A DNA stretch of 64,000 bases, from assembly GCA_905213905.1 (NCBI GenBank), contig CAJMKD010000012.1, positions 17,017 through 81,016 on the forward strand, read 5' to 3'. Within the stretch, counting starts at the first letter, position 1, and every line of letters begins with the position of its first letter. Shown here piece after piece: positions 8,823-17,069 of the stretch. The notes below the pieces were generated by a model. It made no database searches and was not told the DNA's origin. It was given only the letters and a program-made list of their open reading frames with translations. Origin of the DNA: an uncultured Sutterella sp. (GTDB taxonomy: Bacteria; Pseudomonadota; Gammaproteobacteria; Burkholderiales; Burkholderiaceae_F). Position numbers and translations under genes: made by a program.

Positions 8823-9459
8823 TTACGAACAAATCCGCCTGAGAATCCGAGCGTATCCGATCAGTTTCTTTTTCCGCCTGCCGCCGCATGCGCCTTCATC
8901 CTGACGTCCGCTTGAAATAAGGAATGCACGCCGGCCCCGAAGCCCGTGCGCGAACATGATCCCCGATTTTTCGGGCGGCATGCAAGTCCAATCAGAGCGC
9001 CGCGCAGCAACAGCCCCCAGGTTCGATCCGGACAAGGAAGCCGATTTCGTCAAGCGCGCCTCATTACGACTTTTGCCGTCATGATTTGCTCGTCATAAGT
9101 CGTTACGGCTTTTTTCGTAATGGCTGCTTGCGTGCGCTTTATTCGAGCGGCGCATCGCCAGACCGCAGACCTGCCTGCCGCATCTGCCGAGGCCCGCGTC
9201 ATCAGCATTCGATGCAGTCCCAAACCATCCTCCGCCTGCGACGAAGACCGCCGGCGTCGCGGCGCTAAAGCGCACAAAACGCTTAACTACTTGATTTTCA
9301 CGATGTAATTCGGACCCTATACCAAGGTCTAGGACCATCGGAGCGAGATCTCTGCAGAATACTCACTGTCCGCGCAAGGACAGCCGCACATGAATCCGCC
9401 GATTCAACCGCGCGCCTTGCTGCGATTGACCCGTCAACCACTCAAAAACGAGGTTTCAA
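8823..9459. other. 637-base divergent regulatory region of the respiratory island
   Basis: It separates the leftward kinase operon from the rightward flavoprotein. It contains no credible gene; the short frames are unsupported. It holds a cluster of inverted repeats at 9062-9122 described separately. Between about 9287 and 9345 there is an A/T-richer stretch likely to contain the rightward promoter, but no clean -35/-10 pair could be fixed by eye. Confidence 0.6.
9062..9122. promoter_or_regulatory. Candidate response-regulator operator (nested inverted repeats)
   Basis: CATTACGA at 9062-9069 is the exact reverse complement of TCGTAATG at 9115-9122. Inside them ACGACTT at 9066-9072 is the reverse complement of AAGTCGT at 9097-9103, and CCGTCATGA and TCGTCATAA are near-copies of each other. 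Such repeated 7-9 base sites between two divergent units fit binding of a dimeric regulator; the FixJ-type regulator encoded at 6049 is the obvious candidate. This is inference from position and symmetry. Confidence 0.4.
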
Positions 9460-11019
9460 ATGTCTGAAGTTAGTCTTGCCCGCCGCAATTTCCTCAAGAC
9501 CGGCGCAGCTGCCGCCGCCGCAATCATGGCGAGCGCCGCCGCGAGCGCCGGCATCCCCGCCGCGAGCGTTAAGAAGTTCGACGAAGAGTACGACGTCGTC
9601 GTGGTCGGCTCCGGCTTCGCCGGCATGGCGTGCGCCCTCAAGGCTTCGCGCGCCGGCCTCAAGGTTCTCATGATCGAAAAGATGTCCGTCGTCGGCGGCA
9701 ACTCCGCCATCTGCGGCGGCAACGTCGCCTGCCCGGTCAACCCCGTTCAGAAGGCCCAGAACATCCAGGACAGCAAGGAACTCTTCATCAAGGACTGCCT
9801 GAAGGACGGCCTCGGCATCAACTACACGAACCTCCTCGGCGTCATTGCCGACCGCTGCAACGACACGATCAAGTTCGTCGAAGAATGCGGCGCTGAATTC
9901 GTGCCCAACAAGATGCTCTTCGAAGCCGGCCACTCCGTGCCGCGCTCCTACGAAATCAAGGCCGGCTCCGGCTCGGGCTACATCAACCCGATGTACGCCA
10001 CGATGAAGAAGGAAGGCAAGGTGACGGTGCGCACCCGCTGCAAGTTCGATGACTTCGTGATGGACGGCGACGACGTCGTCGGCATCGTCTGCCGCGAAGG
10101 CTATCGCTTCAACGCCAAGCTCCAGTCCGACGACCTCGAAAACAAGACGGGCAAGACGAAGTACATCCGCGCCAAGCTCGGCGTGATGCTCGCCGCCGGC
10201 GGCTTCTCGCGCGACATTTGGTTCCGCCAGGTTCAGGATCCGCGCGTTGTTCCGACGACGGACTCCACGAACCAGCCCGGCGCCACGGCGGGCGTGCTCG
10301 TCAAGGCTCTCGGCATCGGCGCGACGCCGGTTCAGCTCTGCTGGCTGCAGTTCCTTCCCTACTGCAATCCGCGTGAAAAGGGCTTCGGCGTTTCCGTGAA
10401 CTTCACGAACCATGCCTGCATGGACTACGGCATCGTCGTCGACCGCAAGACCGGCAAGCGCTTCATGGACGAACACGCCGGCCGCAAGATCAAGGCCGAC
10501 GCCCTCTTCGCCGTCATCGGCAATGATGAAAACTACCCGATCGCCGTCGCAGACGATGCAATCGTGAAGGCCATCAACCCCTCCTTCGTGAAGCTGCCGC
10601 TCGAAATGGGCACCGTCAAGAAGTTCAACACCCTTGAAGAACTCGCCGACTTCTACAAGATTCCGAAGGAAGCGTTCCTCGAACAGGTGAAGAAGTTCAA
10701 CAGCTACGTGAAGGCCGGCGAAGATCCGGAATTCCACCGCAACCTCAAGTTCTCGAACGGCCTCGACGTTTCGAAGGCCCCGTTCTACGGCATTGAAGTC
10801 TCGCCGAAGATCCACCACACGATGGGCGGCGTGATGATCAATGAACAGGCGCAGGTCATCTCCACGAAGACCCATCAGCCGATCAAGGGCCTCTACGCCG
10901 GCGGCGAAATCACGGGCGGCGTGCACGGCGCTTCGCGCCTCGGCACGGTGGCTGTGATCGACGCCCTCACGTTCGGCATGGTGGCCGGCGAACAGTTCGC
11001 CAAGATGGCCAAGGCCTGA
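9460..11019 (+). CDS. Tat-exported FAD-dependent reductase, flavocytochrome c flavoprotein type (519 aa)
   Basis: A textbook Tat signal (ARRNFLKTG, then an Ala-rich region to about residue 31) begins the protein. The FAD motif VVVVGSGFAGMACALKA follows near residue 47, with VVGGNSAICGGN after it. The C-terminal part has IHHTMGGVMIN and GGVHGASRLGTVAVID. Fumarate-reductase residues are only partly kept: H and R of the last two motifs are present, but the QxHPT motif is replaced by LQFLPYCNP and the xTRD motif by AGRKIKAD. The same replacements occur in the gene at 26616, so the two form a subfamily with a probably non-fumarate acceptor. A tetrahaem cytochrome gene follows, giving a two-gene reductase unit in the periplasm. 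Codon use is strongly biased toward C/G endings, which suggests high expression. Confidence 0.92.
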   Translation: MSEVSLARRNFLKTGAAAAAAIMASAAASAGIPAASVKKFDEEYDVVVVGSGFAGMACALKASRAGLKVLMIEKMSVVGGNSAICGGNVACPVNPVQKAQNIQDSKELFIKDCLKDGLGINYTNLLGVIADRCNDTIKFVEECGAEFVPNKMLFEAGHSVPRSYEIKAGSGSGYINPMYATMKKEGKVTVRTRCKFDDFVMDGDDVVGIVCREGYRFNAKLQSDDLENKTGKTKYIRAKLGVMLAAGGFSRDIWFRQVQDPRVVPTTDSTNQPGATAGVLVKALGIGATPVQLCWLQFLPYCNPREKGFGVSVNFTNHACMDYGIVVDRKTGKRFMDEHAGRKIKADALFAVIGNDENYPIAVADDAIVKAINPSFVKLPLEMGTVKKFNTLEELADFYKIPKEAFLEQVKKFNSYVKAGEDPEFHRNLKFSNGLDVSKAPFYGIEVSPKIHHTMGGVMINEQAQVISTKTHQPIKGLYAGGEITGGVHGASRLGTVAVIDALTFGMVAGEQFAKMAKA

Positions 11020-11156
11020 TTGAGCGCCGTCTGATACGGGCAGAAGCCTCCATCGACAACCGCAGCGCGCGCCGTACCTCGGCAGACATGCGGTGCGCCC
11101 GCTGCGATTCGGAATCTGCTGCGGCCGAATCCAGATGCTTCGAGCCCGAAGCACCG

Positions 11157-11192
11157 AAAGGAGCCGTCCGGATCCGTTCGGACGGCTCCTTT
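11157..11192 (+). terminator. Intergenic hairpin between flavoprotein and cytochrome genes (attenuator or mRNA stabiliser)
   Basis: A perfect 14-bp stem (11157-11170 with 11179-11192) with an 8-base loop lies in the 219-base gap. It is followed by CCCTTC and not a clean T run, so partial termination or 3'-end protection is more likely than full termination. It would let the flavoprotein be made in excess over the cytochrome. Confidence 0.6.
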
Positions 11193-11238
11193 CCCTTCAA
11201 CGAAATGCACTGCAGACGTTTCCGCAGGAGACCCCGAA

Positions 11239-11589
11239 ATGTTCAAGACCCCGATGCTCGCCGCGGCGCTTGCCGCGCTCGCCATCGCCTTCGCAGCGCC
11301 CGCGCAGGCGGGCGAACACCTTGCCGACCTGCACGTCAAAGGCGGCATGAAGTGCGAAACCTGCCACGGCAACGACATGAAGAATCCGCAGGAACCGACG
11401 ACGGCCACCTGCACGGGCTGCCACAACGTCGACCAGCTGGTTGAAAAGACGAAGAACGTCAAGCCCACGAACCCGCACACCTCACCGCACTACGGCAAGG
11501 AACTCGACTGCACGAACTGCCACCTGATGCACATGGAATCGGAAAACTTCTGCAATCAGTGCCATCAGTTCGACTTCAAGATGCCGTAA
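11239..11589 (+). CDS. Exported small tetrahaem cytochrome c (116 aa)
   Basis: A Sec signal peptide (MFKTPMLAAALAALAIAFAAPAQA) is followed by a mature protein of about 92 residues with four CxxCH motifs: CETCH, CTGCH, CTNCH and CNQCH. Extra His residues (HLADLH, NPHTSPH) can serve as the sixth haem ligands. Size and layout match the tetrahaem domain fused to the flavin domain in Shewanella fumarate reductase, here as a separate subunit. It likely passes electrons from a quinol-oxidising membrane cytochrome to the flavoproteins encoded at 9460 and perhaps 4505. A CAGGAG sits before the ATG. Confidence 0.94.
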   Translation: MFKTPMLAAALAALAIAFAAPAQAGEHLADLHVKGGMKCETCHGNDMKNPQEPTTATCTGCHNVDQLVEKTKNVKPTNPHTSPHYGKELDCTNCHLMHMESENFCNQCHQFDFKMP

Positions 11590-11678
11590 TTCTCAAAGCT
11601 CGTCCGGCATGCGTTCTGCGGCAGAATCGGCGGACAAATTCTCTCCTTTCGTCTCTTTTTTCCTTACGGGACTTTCAC

Positions 11679-11712
11679 GGCGAAAGCGCCATCATGCGCT
11701 TTCGCCTTTTTT
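11679..11712 (+). terminator. Rho-independent terminator
   Basis: Stem of 11 bp (11679-11689 with 11696-11706) followed by six T. It ends the flavoprotein-cytochrome unit just before the converging dprA-like gene. Confidence 0.88.
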
Positions 11713-11728
11713 CGCTTCCGCGCCGAGC

Positions 11729-12571
11729 TCAAAGCCACCAGACGCGGCGCCAGGGCGAAAGCGCCTCATCGACTTCAGCGGCCGTCGAAACGACGCGAAT
11801 GAGCTGCGCCCCGGTCTTGTCGCGTGGATCCGCTTCACGCCAGGCTTTCGCCCAGTCGTCCTCGGCCGCTTCGTGCCAGATGAGAACGGGGTGGCCGATT
11901 TCGAGCGAGGCGCGCGCCTCAATCAGCGTGCTCGAGCCAGGGCGGGCAGCCATCACCACAGTGCCGAGCGCAAGCGCTGCAACGATGCGGTTGCGCCGCC
12001 TGAGCGACGCGGCGCGCGTCTCGGCGTCATCGGCCAAAGCGGCAATCTGCGCCGTCTCCGAAAGAATGAGGCCGCTCTGCGCGATGGCTGCGCCGAGCGC
12101 TGCATTTTCAGGGGGGTAAATTCGGCTGAGCGGCGTGCCGAGCACAGCTGCCGTCCGCCCCGGCTCGCCCGAAGCCGTCTGGGCGGCAAGCGCGCCTTCA
12201 TGCGCAGCGCGGTCGGTCCCTGCGGCGAGCCCCGAAACAATGACGGTTCCCCTTGCCGCCAGATCCTTCGCAAGCGCTTTTGCGGCTGCCCGGCGCTCAG
12301 GCGATGCGTCGCGCGAGCCCACGATCGCAACGCGCGACTGCCGCTCGAGAATGGCTAGGTCGCCTGTCCAGGCAACAACAGCAGGCGGATCCACGAGTGC
12401 GCGAAGCTGCCAGGGGTAATCGTCGTCGTCAATGGCGAGTGCGCCGCCCGGCACCGGAATCGCAGCAAGCACAGCCGAGGCTGAGGCGTTCCCGCCTCGC
12501 GCCCGCTCAAGGCGGATCAGCGCTTCCACGGCCGAAGCGCTTGCCTGCGGCATCGAGTCGTTTTTCTTCAT
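11729..12571 (-). CDS. dprA: DprA/Smf-like DNA-processing protein (280 aa, short form)
   Basis: The Rossmann-type DprA core covers about residues 75-255: VAIVGSRDASPE, VSGLAAGTDRAAHEGAL, AVLGTPLSRIYPPEN, GLILSE, RNRIVAALALGTVVMAA and GSSTLIEA. DprA binds single-stranded DNA and loads RecA in transformation. Full DprA proteins are about 360-380 residues; here the N-terminal SAM-like region is reduced to about 60 residues and the C-terminal winged helix is missing, since the protein ends soon after the core. AAGGAAAGGA precedes the ATG. A single gene between two reductase units; a second, full-length copy elsewhere is possible. Confidence 0.85.
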   Translation of the reverse strand: MKKNDSMPQASASAVEALIRLERARGGNASASAVLAAIPVPGGALAIDDDDYPWQLRALVDPPAVVAWTGDLAILERQSRVAIVGSRDASPERRAAAKALAKDLAARGTVIVSGLAAGTDRAAHEGALAAQTASGEPGRTAAVLGTPLSRIYPPENAALGAAIAQSGLILSETAQIAALADDAETRAASLRRRNRIVAALALGTVVMAARPGSSTLIEARASLEIGHPVLIWHEAAEDDWAKAWREADPRDKTGAQLIRVVSTAAEVDEALSPWRRVWWL

Positions 12572-12685
12572 GACGGATTCCTTTCCTTTCTGCGATGCCT
12601 CTGCAGTTTCGATGCTTCGGCTCCTCGCTGGACATACCTCCTAAAAGGTAATGTCCGCCGCGATTCTGCTGAAAAGGCGCAGGCA

Positions 12686-12703
12686 ATACCCCTATGGGGA
12701 TAT
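12686..12703. promoter_or_regulatory. Palindromic site with CCCC-TAT-GGGG core
   Basis: CCCC (12689-12692) and GGGG (12696-12699) are spaced by TAT and flanked by A/T triplets. Metal- or aldehyde-sensing CsoR/RcnR/FrmR regulators bind sites of this general look, but the match is loose. It lies about 165 bases before the flavoprotein start, just upstream of the candidate promoter. Confidence 0.25.
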
Positions 12704-12744
12704 CTTTTTTGAATGATTATTTATCGTAAAGCGAATTTTCAGGC

Positions 12745-12772
12745 TTGTCTTTACACAAAGCCCGTCTAATAT
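12745..12772 (+). promoter_or_regulatory. Candidate sigma-70 promoter for the flavoprotein gene
   Basis: TTGTCT (12745-12750) and TAATAT (12767-12772) are spaced by 16 bases, in an A/T-rich stretch unlike the surrounding GC-rich DNA. About 95 bases of leader follow. Confidence 0.45.
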
Positions 12773-12867
12773 AGCTTGCGTAGAAGCTCGTTCGTGCTTC
12801 CTTGATGGCGCCCGCTGGCAGCGAAGCGCCAACTGTTTGATTTTCCACAAAAAAGGTGAAGACTCAA

Positions 12868-14295
12868 ATGAAGAAGATTCTTGTTGCGGCCGCCGTCGCC
12901 GCCTGCATGTCGGGCGCCTATGCCGCTGAAGACATCAACGTCGACGTCGCCGTCATCGGTGCGGGCGGCGCCGGCCTCTCGGCCGCCGTCGAAGCCACGG
13001 ACCTCGGCGCAAAGGTCGTCGTGCTTGAAAAGATGCCGATGGTCGGCGGCAACACGATCCGCGCCGCGGGCGGCCTCAATGCCGCCGGCACGGCGCTCCA
13101 GACCGCCAAGGGCGGCAAGGCTGCGCAGGATTCCGTCGAAGTCATGTACTTCGACACGATGAAGGGCGGCCACTGGCTCAACGATCCGGCGCTCGTTCGC
13201 ACGCTCGCTGAAAAGTCCGCTTCTTCCGTTGAATGGCTGCTCGCGCTCGGCGGCGACCTGCGCGACGTGGGTCTCATGGCCGGCGCCACCTTCCCGCGCA
13301 CGCACCGCCCGACCGGCGGCGCGCTCGTCGGCCCTGAAGTGATCCGCACGCTCTACACGGCCGCCAAGACCCGCAACATCGACATCCGCACGAACACGAA
13401 GGCCGACAAGATCATCACCGACAAGTCCGGCCGCGTAACGGGCATCAAGGTGACCGGCAAGGACGGCGCCTACACGGTGAACGCCAAGGCGGTCGTCGAC
13501 GCCGCTGGCGGCTTCGGCGCCAACAACGACCTCGTCGCGAAGTATGTGCCCAAGCTCAAGGGCTTCGCCACGACGAACCAGCCGGGCGCCACGGGCGACG
13601 GCCTCGTGATGGCTGAAGACATCGGCGCCAATCTGATCCAGATGGAACAGATTCAAACGCACCCGACCGTTGTGCCCAATGTCGGCGAAATGATCACCGA
13701 AGCTGTTCGCGGCAACGGCGCCATCCTCATCAACAAGGAAGGCAAGCGCTTCTTCAACGAGCTCGACACGCGCGACGCCGTGTCTGCCGCCATCCTGAAG
13801 CAGAAGGACGGCATTGCCTACCTCTTCTTCGACAGCGACATGCAGAAGTCGCTCAAGGCCACCGAAGGCTACATCAAGCAGACCTACTGCCTCACGGGCG
13901 CCACGCTTGACGAAATCGCCCAGAAGATGGGCGTCGACGCCGCCGCGCTCAAGTCGACGATGGATGCCTGGAAGGCCGGCAAGGCCGCTGGCAAGGATCA
14001 GTTCGGCCGCGCCGACATGCCGCGCAACCTCGACAAGGGCCCCTTCTATGCGATCGCTGTGACCCCCGCCGTGCACCACACGATGGGCGGCATCAAGATC
14101 GACCCGAAGACCCAGGTCTACAACGTGAAGGGCCAGGTGATCCCGGGCTTCTTCGCCGCGGGTGAAGTGACGGGCGGCGTGCACGGCGGCAACCGCCTCG
14201 GCGGCAACGCGCAGGCCGACATCGTGACCTTCGGCCGCATCGCCGGCCAGCAGGCCTACATCTTCGCCAAGCAGCTCGACGCCGCCAAGAAGTAA
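12868..14295 (+). CDS. Sec-exported fumarate-reductase-type flavoprotein (475 aa)
   Basis: The frame extends to a GTG at 12856, but AGGTGAAG sits 6 bases before the ATG at 12868. A Sec signal (MKKILVAAAVAACMSGAYA) precedes the FAD motif VAVIGAGGAGLSAAVEA. All four residues of the flavocytochrome c fumarate-reductase site are visible: His in QTHPTVV, Arg in ELDTRDAV, His in VHHTMGGIKID and Arg in GGNRLGGNAQAD. The protein is therefore a good candidate for a true periplasmic fumarate (or methacrylate-like) reductase. It lacks the N-terminal haem domain, so a separate cytochrome must feed it. It is monocistronic with its own promoter and terminator. Close paralogue of the interrupted gene at 47663. 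Confidence 0.93.
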   Translation: MKKILVAAAVAACMSGAYAAEDINVDVAVIGAGGAGLSAAVEATDLGAKVVVLEKMPMVGGNTIRAAGGLNAAGTALQTAKGGKAAQDSVEVMYFDTMKGGHWLNDPALVRTLAEKSASSVEWLLALGGDLRDVGLMAGATFPRTHRPTGGALVGPEVIRTLYTAAKTRNIDIRTNTKADKIITDKSGRVTGIKVTGKDGAYTVNAKAVVDAAGGFGANNDLVAKYVPKLKGFATTNQPGATGDGLVMAEDIGANLIQMEQIQTHPTVVPNVGEMITEAVRGNGAILINKEGKRFFNELDTRDAVSAAILKQKDGIAYLFFDSDMQKSLKATEGYIKQTYCLTGATLDEIAQKMGVDAAALKSTMDAWKAGKAAGKDQFGRADMPRNLDKGPFYAIAVTPAVHHTMGGIKIDPKTQVYNVKGQVIPGFFAAGEVTGGVHGGNRLGGNAQADIVTFGRIAGQQAYIFAKQLDAAKK

Positions 14296-14340
14296 TTTCT
14301 GATGTGCGCGCAGCCGCTTTGCCAAGCGGCTGATCTGCTC

Positions 14341-14385
14341 AAAGGCCGTTCCGAAGAATCCTTTCTTTCGGAACGGCTTTTTATT
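14341..14385 (+). terminator. Rho-independent terminator
   Basis: Stem of 11 bp (14345-14355 with 14367-14377) followed by TTTTTATTTT. Confidence 0.9.
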
Positions 14386-14494
14386 TTGGAGCGCAGAAAA
14401 AAAAGCGTTGACGACATGCGCCGGTGCCGACGGATGCCTTAGTCTTGCAGATCGCAACCGCGCCTCTGCTCGGCTCGCATTCTCAAAGAAATTC

Positions 14495-14959
14495 ATGGAA
14501 ATCATTCAAACGCTTTCGTTCACGGCCGGCATCGATTTCGCCGCGCTGGCGCTCATCGGCGCACTCTTTGCGCTCTGCCGCTTCCTCCGGGCGCCGGCCG
14601 AATGGCTCGGTCTCGCGGCGCTCCTTTTGAAGTGCGCCGCGCTCTTCGCGCTCGCCTTCATGCTCTGGTTCCTCGGCCGCATCGATGCTGCGCCCACGCT
14701 CTACTTCTTCGGACTCACGGGCGGAATCGGCCTGCTCTCGCTCCTCTCCTGCGCCGACATCGTCTCGAGCTGCCGCACGAGAGACGTGCGCATTTTCCGC
14801 ATTCTGGTCGGTCTTGGACTTGCTGCGCTTTTGGGGCTTTGCATCTCTGCAGCCGCTGCGTGGCTCTCCGGCCTCATCATCGCCGGCGTCGCCTTCATTT
14901 TCTTTGCAGAATTTGCGCTTCCGCTTCTTCTGGCGCTGCTCCTGCTCTTCCTTGCATGA
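14495..14959 (+). CDS. Unknown integral membrane protein (154 aa)
   Basis: The ATG at 14495 is preferred over an upstream in-frame ATG because the protein then begins just before its first hydrophobic helix. Four or five transmembrane segments cover almost the whole length, rich in Leu, Ala and Phe, with short Arg-containing loops (SSCRTRDVRIFR in the middle). No family motif is recognised. The ribosome-binding site is weak. It lies between a terminator and serB, with 180 bases before serB. Confidence 0.55.
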   Translation: MEIIQTLSFTAGIDFAALALIGALFALCRFLRAPAEWLGLAALLLKCAALFALAFMLWFLGRIDAAPTLYFFGLTGGIGLLSLLSCADIVSSCRTRDVRIFRILVGLGLAALLGLCISAAAAWLSGLIIAGVAFIFFAEFALPLLLALLLLFLA

Positions 14960-15142
14960 GCGCCGGGCCTATGCCTCGAGCCACTCGCGCCAATAGCCGA
15001 CATGAGAGGCACGCGACAGCCTCAAGCGCACCTGGACGCCGACACAAAATCGTCACATTCGACCGCTACAATTTTCAGATTGCTCATCGTCCGTCTGCGA
15101 GCGCATCCGCCCGCAGCGGGCTTCTCTACCGGAGAGAATCAA

Positions 15143-16033
15143 GTGAAGGACATTGTTCTGCAGGGCATCGAACTCGAAACCGAAATGTTCAAGGATGCCG
15201 TTGACGCGCTTAAGCCCGCGAAAGTGCTTTTCCGCCGCTCTGACCCGTCGCTGCGCGTCTGCGGCGTGGCCGACGATGCCGATCTTTCTGCGCTTGAGGC
15301 GCTTGCGCTCGCGCATCAGGTCGACTGCATTGCGGTGCCCGCTGATTTTTCGATCAAGGCCTTCAAGGTGTGGGCGACCGACATGGACAGCACGCTCACC
15401 CAGAACGAATGCATCGACGACATGGCCTTTGCAGCGGGCTGCGGCGACGAGGTCGCGCGCGTCACGAAGGAAGCCATGCACGGCGCCTGGTCCTTCACCG
15501 AAAGCCTCGAGAAGCGCGTTTCGCTTTTGAAGGGCACGCAGGCTTCGGTCGTCATCGATCACGCCATCCGCCGCGAAAGGCTCACCTACGGCGCGGAAGC
15601 CCTGATCAAGCTATGCCGCCGCCACGGCATCGCCACCTACATTGTTTCGGGCGGCTTCGTGCAGATTGCGCGCGACACTGCCAAGGAGCTCGGGATGACG
15701 GGCGCGGTCTGCAACGAGCTCGTGATTGACGCGAACGGCATGCTTACCGGCGAAGTCCGCGGCCCCGCGGGCGGGCGCATTCTCGACGCGGACGGCAAGC
15801 GCCGCGCCGTGGAAGTGCTCGCGCAGATTGCCGGCGCCGACATGTCGCAGGTGATTTGCTCGGGCGACGGCGCGAACGACGTTGAGATGGTCTCGGCGGC
15901 GGGCCTCGGCGTTGCCTTCCATCCGAAGCCCGTTCTGGCCTCGCACGCCAAAGCCGTCATCCGCTTCGGCGGCCTCGACGTTCTCGCGCATCTCTTCAAG
16001 GAATGCTGGGTCGATGCCGTGCGCGTCGCCTGA
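15143..16033 (+). CDS. serB: Phosphoserine phosphatase SerB (296 aa)
   Basis: Catalyses the last step of L-serine synthesis, phosphoserine to serine, in the cytoplasm. A GTG at 15143 preceded by GGAGAG is chosen; upstream codons look non-coding. An N-terminal regulatory region (about 1-75) precedes the HAD domain. Motif I is ATDMDSTLTQNE; the two Asp and the following ECIDDMA are typical of SerB. Motif II is IVSGGF, the catalytic Lys lies in the segment after LTGEV, and motif IV is CSGDGANDVEM. Length fits the proteobacterial enzyme with its ACT-like N-terminus. Monocistronic with a bidirectional terminator. Confidence 0.95.
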   Translation: MKDIVLQGIELETEMFKDAVDALKPAKVLFRRSDPSLRVCGVADDADLSALEALALAHQVDCIAVPADFSIKAFKVWATDMDSTLTQNECIDDMAFAAGCGDEVARVTKEAMHGAWSFTESLEKRVSLLKGTQASVVIDHAIRRERLTYGAEALIKLCRRHGIATYIVSGGFVQIARDTAKELGMTGAVCNELVIDANGMLTGEVRGPAGGRILDADGKRRAVEVLAQIAGADMSQVICSGDGANDVEMVSAAGLGVAFHPKPVLASHAKAVIRFGGLDVLAHLFKECWVDAVRVA

Positions 16034-16061
16034 AGCAGGCTAAAGCGGTAATTTCCCAGGG

Positions 16062-16089
16062 AAAAAAAGGCGCCAAAGGCGCCTTTTTT
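16062..16089. terminator. Bidirectional terminator
   Basis: Stem AAAGGCGCC / GGCGCCTTT with a 3-base loop, A-run on the left and T-run on the right, so it can serve both serB (+) and the converging metallophosphoesterase gene (-). Confidence 0.9.
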
Positions 16090-16156
16090 GCTTCGGCCGT
16101 GCAGCCTTCTGAGCGGCCATCCGCCAGCGAATCCCGCGTCCGCAGGCGCGACGCGC

Positions 16157-17020
16157 TCAGTCGTCGACCGGATTGACGACGTTTTTGAACCGATACGGAC
16201 CCGCAAAAGACGTCTGCACGGGAATGAGGCCGAAAAAGGTTGTCCAGCCGGCAGCAATCCCCTCGGGCTCGCTCTTCCAGTTGTGAATCGCAAAGCCCGG
16301 CGTTTCAAAGCGGTATTCGTCGCCGCCCTCCGGCCGCAGATCAATCATGATCGGGCAGGCGACCGAGGGCGCCGTCGCCACGACAGTCGGGCCGACCGCC
16401 TGAACGATGGCGCGGTGCATGTGGCCTGTCGCGAGCCGCACTTCCGGATGCTGCGCAAGAATCGAGAAGAGTCGCGAGCGCCCGGCAAAATCCTCGTCCA
16501 TCACGCCCATGCCGCAGTGAAGCGGCGTGTGATGCATGCAGACCAAAGCCGGCTCTTTCTTGCTGCGGGCTTCGTCCAGCTTTTCCGACAGCGCGTCGAG
16601 CACCGCCGGCGTCAGGCCGCCCCAGTGCTTGCCGGGCTGAAGCGTGTCAAGCAGAATCACGCGGGCGCCCGCCGCTTCAAAACACTGATCGAAGCGCTCT
16701 GTCGCCGAATCAAAGCGCTCTTCGGGCGAACCGAGAAAGTCGCCGAGCACTTTCGCCATGCCGGCGCGGCGATCGTGATTGCCGGGCACCATCCGCACCG
16801 GCGCAGCGAGCCCCGAGAAAACGTCGCGGACAATCCGATACGCATCCTCGTTGCCGTCGCAGCCGATGTCGCCCGTCACCACGACGGCGTCAACCTTCTG
16901 CGATGCAGCGGCGAGCCAGGGCTGAATCGACGTCAAAAGCCCGGCCGTGTCGCAGCGGCCGAAGGCAAGCTCGCCCTTGGGCATCACATGAAGATCGGTG
17001 AGCTGAAGAATGACGGGCAT
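16157..17020 (-). CDS. Calcineurin-like metallophosphoesterase, CpdA-type (287 aa)
   Basis: The five metal-binding blocks of class III phosphodiesterases are present in order: LTDLH (about residue 7), VVTGDIG (about 48), VPGNHD (about 78), CMHHTPLH (about 162) and ATGHMH (about 198). CpdA-type enzymes hydrolyse phosphodiesters such as cAMP or glycerophosphodiesters. No signal peptide, so cytoplasmic. It is the last gene of a leftward unit with an ABC importer (49 bases after the ATPase gene). With a Pho-box-like site upstream of that operon, a role in cleaving an imported phosphodiester is the best guess. A cAMP phosphodiesterase is the alternative. Confidence 0.87.
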   Translation of the reverse strand: MPVILQLTDLHVMPKGELAFGRCDTAGLLTSIQPWLAAASQKVDAVVVTGDIGCDGNEDAYRIVRDVFSGLAAPVRMVPGNHDRRAGMAKVLGDFLGSPEERFDSATERFDQCFEAAGARVILLDTLQPGKHWGGLTPAVLDALSEKLDEARSKKEPALVCMHHTPLHCGMGVMDEDFAGRSRLFSILAQHPEVRLATGHMHRAIVQAVGPTVVATAPSVACPIMIDLRPEGGDEYRFETPGFAIHNWKSEPEGIAAGWTTFFGLIPVQTSFAGPYRFKNVVNPVDD

Positions 17021-17069
17021 ACAAGACCTCGCGGAAAACGTGCTGGCAACGGCGCAAGCTTACCGCGGA

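Noticed and set aside
9442..11154. 570-codon open frame on the minus strand opposite the flavoprotein at 9460
   Set aside because: It is a mirror frame of a highly GC-biased gene; it has no ribosome-binding site, odd composition (many His, Val and Asp) and no family resemblance. The same holds for minus 12766-14505 and minus 47513-49096.
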